64,000 bases of DNA, from the NCBI GenBank assembly GCA_951799405.1, contig OX637332.1, positions 4,593,001-4,657,000 on the forward strand. Reading direction: 5' to 3'. The first letter of the stretch is position 1, and the number at the start of each line of letters is the position of its first letter. The position numbers were made by a program, and so were the translations under genes. The notes beneath the pieces were generated by a model. It did not search any database. It saw only the letters and a program-made list of their open reading frames with translations, and was not told the origin of the DNA. The stretch comes from Agapetus fuscipes (lineage: Eukaryota; Arthropoda; Insecta; Trichoptera; Glossosomatidae). Of this stretch, positions 20,472 through 32,400 are shown piece by piece.

Positions 20472-23400
20472 ATGGAAAGTAACTACGATAAAATGTGTCG
20501 CACTTGTATGTGCGAAGGACAAAACATGTTTCCGCTTTTCCCGGTGGCGAAAGACGATCCAGACTTCTCGGATATGATCATGACACTTACAACTGTCAGG
20601 GTATGCCATTTCGCTATCTTTTTTGATGTTATGTATTCATGATGCTAAACATTTTCAATCCATATCAATAGAATAATACGTTATTTTACTACCTTTGAAT
20701 TTTAATTAATTTCATGTAAACTAAGACTTTATATATTTTTTTATCAACATACAAAAATAAGATTACAAAACAATACTAAATAAACATACATATAAGTAGG
20801 TTTGAATTTAAGCATTTTGTATTGTTTTGTAATGACGAGGTAATGCTTTATCAATATAAATAAAGTGAAGAAAAAATTATTAAGTGAATAATTCAAGATC
20901 ACTGAAAGAGTGTTTTGACGCAACGAAGCTGCACATGAAGTGCTTCATTTTATTGCGCTGCTTCCTAAAGTGGCGAGTGCAACCTATTGATTTGACTGGT
21001 GAGGGGTAATACACCGACCTCTTCATTTAAAGTGGAGGTTTCCTTGCTTCCGAGGGAACAGGTTCTTATTTATTGTGAAGCACAGGTAACACAAAAATAC
21101 TTATTTCTAAGGCAGACATTGCTAAGCAAGTTTCTTGACTATAAGGCTGACCCCATTCTGTAAAAACTTGGTTCACTTTTGCCAATGCCACTCCGGTTCC
21201 AGGGAAAGGTGGAAGGAGTTGAAAGGTGTTAATGTGAGGTTTGTTTTATTTTGTAAGTACACAAGCAGCATGTGTAAGGGTGAACTTACGTGTGCCGGTT
21301 TGTGGGCATGCATTAAATATAAACCTTACTTAAATGTTAATATAATCTATAATCTTAAGTGGCAAAGATATATTAACATTCAAAGCTCATATCAAACGCA
21401 TGCCCACAAATAAACATGTGTAAGTTCGCGCTAACAAATGCTGAATGTGTACTTACAAATTAAAATGAAAACCCCAAATAATTATAAACCCCGCAACTTT
21501 TGCTGACCTTCTCTGGAACAGGGGTGACATTGGCAAAGTGAACCATTTTTTGACAGTATGGGTGGTTAGCCTCATACCAACCTATAAGTCAAGGAATACA
21601 TTTTTGCAATTTAGATTATAAATTATAAATAGACATTAAATCATTAATTTGTCTTTGCAGTCAAATCAAAATACTTGTATCTATTCTTTATTTGCAGGTA
21701 TTTGAAAAAGATGGGTTTCCCTGTCAAGTGTGCATGCAATGTGTCACCGCATTGGATTCAGCTTTCAACTTCAAGAAACTCTGCGAGAAGTCGGATGTCC
21801 TGTTCAGGCAGAATGTGCCCAAGAGCTCGATTGAGCCGTGCATCGTCAAAGTCGAGGTCAATGATGCGTCGTGCGAGTCCCCGACTATGGATCACATGCA
21901 CGATTATGAGGAAGACTATCTCATGCTCAAGGCTGAGCCGGAAATTGAACTTAGCGAAGAGAAGGTTGAAGTTATTGAAGAAACCGAGCGAAAGACTCGG
22001 TCAAAGTCAAACAAGACAACAGGTAAAAGAAATAAATGTACATGAGTAAACATTTTAAATAGACATGATTACATTTGTTTTCAGTAAATGCAATATGATT
22101 AAAAGTGAATTTGAACATAGTTAATATTTTATTAAATATCTTTACCTAATCATACATTGTAAATTGAAATATTTGGATGTTTTTCTCATTCCCAGTTAAG
22201 TTTAATTTTTACTTTTTGGAAAGGCTGTCAATGAGTTTGTTTTTATTTAAAAAATACAAATCGATCATTTTATTTTGTGTTTTTCTTAGGTTTTAAGGGT
22301 GAATATAGCATGAGTTGCAAGGTTTATGTTTATATTAGGTTTTTTTTGTAAGTACACATCCAAGTTTAATAGTAAAGAGAAATAATTAAAAAATTGAGAA
22401 AATCGAGATTTTGTAATAAAACGCAAGAACAATGCAGGAAGAATAGGTAAAATTCGACAGCCGTTCAATTTGGACGAATATGACCGAGATAAAACATCAG
22501 TCGCCTTTTTCATCCCATACAAGTTGTACTGGTTGTCTGAACTTCAAACGTGCTTTATTTTTTCAACATTCTTATTTTTTGAGTTATTGCTCTTTATTAT
22601 TAAACGTGCGACATGTAGCATGTGTAAGCGCCAACTTTCACATGCCTGCCTATAGGTGTGCATTAAATGTATGCCTTTAATGTCAATATATCTTTGCAAC
22701 TTAGATTATAGATTGTAGATTTTTTCTTCAGGAAGTCACTTTCTATACCCAAAATTTAATTGTATTTTTTTTACTTTGTGTTTCAGCTAAACCTGTCAAG
22801 CCTCCACCTCCTGCTAAAGCGCACGCGTGCACTTTTTGTGGCAAGTCCTATATGGGTAGCAAGTCTCTGAAGAGGCACATGGCAGTGCACCGAGGGGAGG
22901 GGGTGCACTGCAGCCATTGTGAGAAGGTGTTTGCGAGGAGGGATCACCTAAGGAAGCATCTGCAGAGGGTGCATTCTGTGAAAGACATAGAAACGGCCAT
23001 GAATGAAATATCAGTAAAGGTAGGGGGGCAAAAGTTTGTATTTAAAAAAAAATCCTGTGCGGGATATTCCCCAGATTTCTGTATATTTGGATAGTTTATC
23101 TAGAGACGTTAGTGTTGATGGATTTTACTTCAATTAGCAAGTAGTACTTGCTGTGCTGGTTTTCTGTAGCAGAAGCGTCAGCTGCGTAATGTTGTATTAT
23201 TCTTATTTTGAGGCACTGAGAAGAAGGGGTTATCATTTGTAGCAGAGTTATTAGGGGCGTAGTGTTGCGTTGTCTTTTTTTAAAACTTTCCTAAAGGCAT
23301 TTTAAGTAAGGCTTTACGGCAGGTTCTAGTTTAAAAGAAATGGAGACCAGAGGTTGATATGGGCTGTGAAGAAATAAGCTTTTTTTGAATAAGTAAAATG

Positions 23401-26400
23401 TGTACACTTGCTGATAAAACTGTACTGATTTTTTGGTTATCACATTGTTCTGTTTTTTTCAACAAAATGTGGGACGGAAAACGAATTAGGAAATCAAAAT
23501 TTGGAAAACGTGTATGCGGCCAGCCTTAAGAGGACAACTGATGGACATATGATGTAATAACATTGAAAGCGCACGGGGAAATAAATCAACTCGTGAAGAA
23601 AACCTTTTTAAAATTAATCTGCACAATGTCAATACACAAACCCTTCAACTTGAACACTTTGATAAAATTTTGTAGGTGCAGGTGAAGTATGACTGTCAGT
23701 ATTGTGGGGTCGACGCTCCCAACAAGAGCTCGATGAACAAGCACATGCGAGCGTGTCACAAGGACAAGCTGCCCAAGAGGAAGAACAGCGCATCACACTA
23801 CGGGTTCAACGTGTCAGACAACAGCGACGATGACGCAGAGGACGCACCCATCGCCTATGAAGAGAATGAAGAAAATAGTATTGTATGTATTTTTTTAAAA
23901 TTCAATTCAATATAAAAATACTTTGTATTCTATTTGTTTTTCCTGTAAGAATACTAGAGCCGAACTCCTGATATCGGTCAAAAGGCAACAGCTGCTATAT
24001 TTCGGTCTCATGCATAATGAGAAAAGAGCCTCTTACAATTCATCTCATCACACAGGGAATATGAGCTCCACGTTGAAGAAGAACATATTGGATGAAGAAC
24101 CTGAGACAGCGGCTTGGCATAAGCACAAGTTCTCTCTTTTGTGCCTCAGTATAAAAGATGCCAATCGCGATATCGATAGCCAGTCGTCACTGAAGAGGCA
24201 AAGGAAAAAGAAAAAGAAGACACTTTTATTACACACGCAGCACGAGTAAGCCCAAAACTTAGATGTGTCTGCCTGTGGGCGTGCATTATATATAAGCTTA
24301 GATGTCAATATATCTTTACAACTTAGATTATAGATGTTAAGGGTGGCTATTGATTTGAGGTGGTTGTTCGTCTGTTTAGGTGGCAGGAGGAGCCGTGGCC
24401 ACCATCAAGGAAGAGCTGCCCCAGGAGGGGGAGGGGAGTGCGTCTCGCTTAGTCCTCCAGGTGGCATACAAGTGCGCCATATGCAGGGTGCAGTATGACA
24501 ACCAGCACTCTTACGCCGCCCACATGACCAAGCACTCCAAACCCTCACCCAAGGGGCAGACACACTTCAGGTATAGCCACATAATACAAGTGCGGTGTTG
24601 CGGACGCAGCAATCTTTGAGAGTAATTGAAGGCCCTTCTTAGGGGACCCAATTGGGAAGCCATTATTGCAGCAGTCTCGGTATGTGTAATGTGAAATGTG
24701 GACCCTTAATAAAGAAACATTTCAACGTCAGGGTCTGCTTTCGCAATACCGGGGAAGCTGTGATATTCGCCAATAATTGATAAATTGTAGGTTTGTCCCA
24801 ATTGAACTGAGAATTTCTCGCCCCATCCCTAGTTTTCGTTCCGACCCCTATTTTTCCCTTTAGCTATTGTTTTATGTAATATAAATAGATGTCTGTTTCA
24901 TGAATAAATCACTTGTTCTCGGACTTCCGACGCGTTTATACTACTCTCCACTTTCTATTGAACTTGGACCTGCCACTTCTCCTGACCATGTCTTCACATC
25001 TCCAATATGACAACGACCTGTCGCTTTGCCCCCTGACATTGAGATTTGGAATTATTGGAAATACAGCTGCCTTAGAACCAGCTGACTGAGGAGCAGTGAC
25101 GTGAAGACAGATCCGGTACATCCGCCCCCATTAGAGCGTCAGCTACATGCGGCATGTCCAGAGTGCAGAATGACAACCAGCACTCTTACTCCGCTCAATA
25201 TGTCTGTGTGATTTTACTGATTTCTTTATTTTTTATGTATATTTTTTACAGGTGCAGTTTATGTGACAAGGTTTTCGCAAAAAGAAAAAACCTCAAGCAG
25301 CACGCACTGACTCATAATAAAGAGAAAGCCAATAAATGCACACTTTGTCACAGGTAATTGTTATCCTCTTATCTTATTAGGTATTTTTGTTAAATTTAAT
25401 TATGTAAATAACCAAAATTCACTATTAATAATTCTTTTGTAGGGCATTCACTAGGCCTGATCAACTTATTTTGCATATGAACAATCACACTGGCAAAAAA
25501 AGACATCAATGCCCGCATTGTGAAAAAGGTATGTACTGTTTCCCTTCATTTTAAGTCAATTTTGTCCAAACATCTATTCCATTTCCTTTCTGTGCCATTA
25601 TCAAAGTATTGCTGGGATGTTTGCTTGAGGCTTTCCCAGCTATTTATGTCTGTTTTCCGGGACCGGTTGCTGTGATCCCTTAAAACCGTGTCTTCCTTAC
25701 GTTTCATCCATCTTTTTCAGCAAGACCTTTTTTGAATTATCATTAGTTGGTCACATTTAGAATAAAGAAAACAAAAAGGAATAATGAAGATTATAAAAAA
25801 TATGCTTGTGCAAGACATTTTTCTATGATTTTATTATGAAACAGATTAGATATGATAAATTTAATCATCTAAAGTGTTTCTAACTTTCTGAAAAAGAATG
25901 TCCACAGGCAAAGTTTATTTACAACATTAAAAAAATGCATTTTGTACCACAGTAGTTCTATTTGGTATTTTTTTTTTCTTTTTCTATAAGTTAGTGTATT
26001 ACATTTTAGGAGAAATCATGTACATAACGTATCATTCAATTTTTTTTAGGATTCAACATGCTTTCAACTCTTAAAGATCATTTAAGGACGCATAGTGGAG
26101 AAAAACCGTATTTGTGCTCTATCTGCGGAAAAGGTAAGGCAAAGTAATCTGAAAATCATGTAATGAACTCACAACTCTATAGTAGGGTCAAAATACAGTA
26201 TTAGTTTGCCGTTATCCCTAATAATCTGTCTGTGTGTGTTCCTTGACTAATAGGTTGGTATGAGGCTTACCCCCCATGCTGTAAAAACTTATATCTTATC
26301 ACTCATTTTTTCATTGTGTACCTATTATTGTGTTTCATGGCATGTGCATTGCTATGGGAAGAAACTGACGTACACCATCCATCAGTGAAGAAGGGGGAAA

Positions 26401-29400
26401 TTTCACAGATGGTAACCTGGTTGAAAAAACAAAGACCCTTCCCTTGTTAGTACACCACTGCATAAAAAAAATGCATAGATGCATCTGTGTAGATATTGGG
26501 CCACCCCTAGTAGAATGGCAGCGAGATACAGTGACAGTTACATGCCCCACTGTCATTTTATTTATAAGTCCGGTTGATAGTTCAGTTGGTAGAGTGATTG
26601 CATTCCATGCCGAAGGCTCGGGTTCAAATCACACCAAGGGGGTCAGAAATGATTTCCCGTTTCGGTGTTAAATGCAAACCCCAAAATAAAATACCAACAA
26701 GGCTTACTCAGAAATGAGTACCAGCCCCCTTAGGGACCGTCCATAAATTACGTCATCGATTTTGGCCGATTTTCGACCCCCCCCCCCTTACAATCATCCT
26801 ATAGTCATTATCTAATGACCCCCCCCCTTCTTTCTGTAATAATGGATGAGCTTAATAATTAATAATGTTATATTACTTACATAACATTTTATATATTTTG
26901 TAGAAATTGGCATTTACAAGAACGACATCACTTTTGGTACTTGTACATCATTTGCTATCATCCGCAGACCAGACTCCCCCCCCCTTAATGCGAATGATGT
27001 AATATATGGACAGCCCCTTAGGAGCTTGGAAGCTGGGGAGCTGAACTGAAGTGGTTGGCGTAAGGTCGGCCCCTTTACCTAAAATAAATAGGTTCCCCTT
27101 GCCACATGCGACCCCTTCGAGGACAACGCGGCAAGAAGTTACACTACCTGTGTAGCTTAGTAGCTTAAAATTACATACCTTATTTAACCTTTTTTTCATT
27201 AAATTTCTTTGAAAGCTCCAATTTCGATTAGTAAAGTTGATGTATTTGTCGCAGGTTTCACCCAGAACACAAACCTGAAGCAGCATTTGATGCGCCACTC
27301 CTCCACCAAGCCGTTTGGCTGTCCCACATGCCACGCCCGCTTTGTCTCCAAGGGTGAACTCGACGCTCATCTCCGGAAACACACCGGCGACCATCCGTTT
27401 GTGTGTGACACTTGCGGCACCGGATTTACCACGTCCAGCTCTCTGGTAACAGAATTCTCATTTCTTCTTTCACCTAAATAATGAATAGAACATATTTTGT
27501 CGAAAATATGCTTCTCCATGGTCAAAGTTGAAAGAAACCAAGAGTGCAACTTTTGTTGGTGTTTGTGAAATGTTCCACAGGTCTCCTGAGATCAGAAACT
27601 TTGAGACACATCTATAACATAAGTTGTCAATGTAAGTATATAGACGTTTAAGGCTTACATTTAATGCACACCTGCAGGCAGACACATGTAGGTTCACATT
27701 TACATATGCTGCATGTGTTCTGACAAAAAAGACCAAGCCTCACATGAACATAAATCATGCAACTAGTCTCATACCAACCTATTACTCAAGGAACTCTCAT
27801 ACAAGAAATAAGAATGAAACTAACTATCCACATTCAATGCACCTTATAATGATTAATGTTACTGGGCTACAAAGAATAACTTTGTTTAAAATAAAAAAAT
27901 AAAAAATCTTCTAAAACGAAGTTTTATTTTCACAATAATATTTTCTACCTCAAGCACTTTCGACCTTCAATACTCAGGTCATTATCCTATTATATCCTAT
28001 TGAAGGTCGAAAGTGCTTGAGGTAGAAAATTTGTGAAATAGCTGAGCATCCACGGTCTCATCGAGTCAGGTCTCTAATTTTGAAAATCCAAGACCCAAAC
28101 TCAGGCCCGCCGCACGGAGTCAGGATGAGATGGGAGTCACAGGACTTACAACCTGTCTTTGGTTGGTTAAGGATCCTTTTGTCATGACAACGTTCCCAAT
28201 TCCTCCCAATTCATCCTTCCTTCCAATATGTAAGTCCGATTAACTACATTGCATGTCCAGAGGTGTCTGGGCTCTCAGATCTTCGCAGCCAAATGTGGTA
28301 TGATCACGAGATGGCAGCTTTTGTTAGTCTTTCCAGAAATCCATTTATTTGGGATCTATTCAGTCCCAGATCCTTAAGGAAAGTATATACCGATTTGGCT
28401 GGCAGTCCTCTCGCTCCCACCTCCACTGCATACAATCTTGTGATATATCCATTCTTTGTGATTTCATCCACTAGTCCTTTATACCTATTTAGTTTGTAGG
28501 CATGGTCCTTAGGGATGTTCATCTCCCGCGGCACCGTCAATTCAACCAAGAGTACTTGCTTTAGTTCATTTGAGTATAGAACTATGTCGGGTCTCAAAGC
28601 CGTAGTGCATAGTTCTCCTGGGAAAATGTATCGTCCTGTGGTGGAATCCATCACAAGCCTCCAGTCCTTTGCCTTTTTTATAATGGAAGTCTGGGTCCTG
28701 GCCCTTCGCTCTCCCTTTTCTCCAGGCTTGACAAATTTTATTGTAAAAATAAAACTACGTTTTAGAAAAAAACAATTTTATTTTAAATAAAATGAATTTT
28801 CACTGTGTGAATACACAAACCCTACAAAATCTGATAACTTTGTTGTTCTTTTAGATGTCTCTGGAGTATTAAATTTGTACTTGAATAATTTGTTTTGGAA
28901 AACTGTTCCAAATACTTTATATTTTTCCTCAGAACATGCTAAACGCAACGTATCAAAGCTACACATATTTTGTAATCTTGCCACATTCTCTCCGAAAGGG
29001 CTGCATGTGGCAAGTTGTTACAGGTATGGAGACCGGCCTTACGCCAACCATTTCACAATTGAAGTGGGGGTTTCCCAGCTCCCTCATTTCTTGTGAAAGC
29101 TGAGAAATCTTTTCTGGTATTTTAATGCTAAAGTTCCCGTTTATGTAATGTTTCAGGTTAAGCACAAGCGCATCCACTCGGGTGAGCGTCCCTACGCGTG
29201 TGACCTGTGTCCGCTGCGCTTCACTGCGCTCGGCACGCTCAAGAACCATCGCAGAACGCACACGGGGGAGAAGCCGTTCGCCTGCACTCACTGCACCAGA
29301 GCGTTTGCACAGAAGAGTGACTTGGTGAACTAAAACTTTACTTCTTATACAATACTAACTGCTAGCTTTCTCTCTCGAATCTAATCTAATAGAATCTAAG

Positions 29401-32400
29401 TGTCAAAGATATGTAACATTAAGGATTCACATAATATGCATTTTCACAAGCAGACACGTATAATTTCGCTCTTAAACATGCAACATGTGGACTTAATATA
29501 TCAAAACCCAAATCTCAAATGAACATACACCCTGCAACTCTTGCCGACCTTCCCTGAAACAGGGGTGACATTGACAAAGCAAACCATTTTCTACAGCATG
29601 GGTGGTCAGCCGCATACCAACTTATAAATCAAGGAACATACACAATAAATTACATTTTTAAAATCATCAAATAATATGTATGGACATCAAATCTAAAACG
29701 TGATGCAAAATTCCAATTTAAAAAACCCTAGTCCTAGCCGCCAACATTACAGATCAACTGCTATTTCTTTCTGTCCTTACATACTTCTTTCATTTCATCC
29801 AGTTTCATTTCTCCACTGCTGGATGTAGGCCTCTTTATAACTTTTCCACAATTGTCATCTCCAGCAACACAATACCACTGTTTTTCCATCAGCTGGACAA
29901 TATTGTCAACCCTCTTTTTGTTCCCACACTTCTTTTGTCCTCCCACGGCCTTCATTCAAGAATTCCAGAATTCTACAATATATATGAAGAGGAACGCATT
30001 TCACCAAACTAATTTTACCTTACTAAAAGCAGGTATTAACATCATCATTTAATAATTAATCAAACTTTATGTTTAATGAATTCTTAATAGATAATTACTC
30101 AATTGAATCTGTTGAACCAGGGTCAAAATCATCACCATTAGGACATGACGAAACTCAACATGCGCTTATTTGAAAAAACGCTGATTCGAGTGCCCACAAT
30201 GCCTGCCAACAGAAAGAATCATCATCATTCATCTATTGAGATCAATGGCTCTGAACCATATTTTATTACGTAACTAAGATTGACATACAAAAGTGTTCAA
30301 GTCTTGTGAAACTTTCTTAAAAAAAAAAAAACTATTTTATGTATACTATTTAAATAAAGTTTTTCTTATAGAAATATAGAAACACAGTTACTTTAGTCAT
30401 CAATTTTGGTCAAGGCAGATTTATCAGTACACCTCATTACTTTGTGAAAAAAAAAACAATCATAAAAAACGCAACTAAGCTACACATATAGTGTAACTTC
30501 TTGCCGCGTTATCCCCGAAGGGGTCGCATGTGGCGAGTTGACCCTATTTATTTTTACAGGTAAGGGGGCTGGCCTTACGCCAACCACTTCAGTTGAAGTG
30601 GGGGGTTTCCCAGCTCCCGAAAGAGCTGGTACACATTTCTTGTGAAGGCTGAGTAAACCTTGCCGGTATTTTATTTTGGGGTTTGAAATAAACACCGAAA
30701 CGGGAAATCATTTTTGACACCCTCGGTGGGATTCGAACCCGAGCCCACGGCATGGAATGCAAGCACTCTACAAACTGAGCTATCGACCGGACTGAGATCA
30801 TGAGATTATTTAATTTCAGCCTTGGACTTGTCATTTTTTCCTTATTATTGTTATTACAAAAAAAATATTAGTAAAATACTAAGCGCCCTTGGAGTGACAT
30901 TGAGTCACGAAACGGCGCTGATAAGGAAATCATCATAATCATCATCATCATTACACCAGAGTTGATTTTTTTTCAGGTGTCTCATATAAGAACGCACACT
31001 GGTGAACGGCCATATGTATGCCCCACATGCGGCGCTCCTTATCAACAGTCCTCAGCGCTCAAAGCTCACATTAAAATACATCACCCAAACGGTAAGTGTT
31101 TGAAACATACCTTTACATTCTACACTTTCACTTTTTGTCAGTCCATTTCATTATTTTTCAAAATAAATTTGGCAAGAGAAATACAATTCAAAAATTTCAT
31201 GTTGTACTGTAACTGTACTGTCACTCTGTCGCCATTCCACTAGGGGTGGCCAGAGCCTCTGCAGAGTTGCCTCCATTTTTTCCTATCCTGACATACCTCT
31301 TTCAATTCCTTCATATCCATCACCTTTTTCATGCATTTTCTTCTTTTATGCTCACATGTCGCATGTGGACCTACAGTATAAAAAACCCAACCTCAAATGA
31401 ACATAAGCCCTGCAACTCTTTCCGACGTTCCCTGAAACAGGGGTGACATTGGCAAGGTGAACACCATCTAAATTAAAGATTTACTTTGACTTCTTTAAAT
31501 CATTGCTAAGAAGAATCAACACAGTATTTGAGATAGTTTATTACCAATATTTTTAGTAAAAAAAGAGGCGTGACCAATTGGTAATGAGAGGTGATGCAGA
31601 GGGTAAAGTGGAGACAACTCCTCGAGGAAGCTAAGACACATACCGGGTTGTACCGCCAATGAGAATGATGATAAATAGTAGCTGTTTTGTAGACCTAGGG
31701 AAATTGACTTTGTGGTAGTGTGAAGCAGCAACAAATTCAAGAAGCTCCTGAAATCCACCAGTTTATGGTTTACCTTGAACAACCATCAAAAATTGGCACT
31801 TGAAAATCTCATGATTTCTATTAGCTATCTAGATAAATTTAATCGTACCTTTAGACTTTCATGGCCGGCGGTTAACAGTTGAGTGGTCACTTACATTGAC
31901 ATTTGTATACCCTACAATATTTAATTTTTCAAAACTGTTGCATTGTAATTCACTAAAATATGTTGAAGATACACGGGCAAACAGCCTGGAATTTTCAGTT
32001 CTAATGAACCACTGCAATTGATCCCGCTGAAAAGCACTCAAAAAGATAAATAATATAACCGTAAATAAATGATGTAACCTTTAAGCCTCTGAAAAAAATC
32101 TCTTTTTGTTTGAATGAAAAGTTGTTTTGAAGATCCTTTGCAAATTATGTACTTTTATATTTTCAGCTGACAAGATGACAGTCACAGTTGTTGTGGAACC
32201 ACAATTATTGCCTCTCCGCACTTCAGAGAATGCCACAGAGTCAGACGCCTTCAAACCACTCTCTGATACAAATCTGCACAAAGCGAATCCGGAAAGTGAC
32301 TCCGACAGAGCCGCGGCATTGTTCAAAACCTTCCCCGAGCGTGAATCTGCTTTGTTTAAAAACACCGCGCAACAAGAAATGTTTAAGGCTACTCCCGAGA

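Noticed and set aside
21675..22049. Alternative frame over zinc-finger exon 2 (Arg/Ser-rich)
   Set aside because: Overlaps the ZAD exon, whose frame carries the conserved cysteines and joins correctly to exons 1 and 3.
30480..30834. Small ORFs over SINE-B copies (also at 55415-55671, 57441-57689, 57976-58164)
   Set aside because: The same peptide-like pattern recurs in many copies because the SINE sequence recurs; no start context or constraint on coding.
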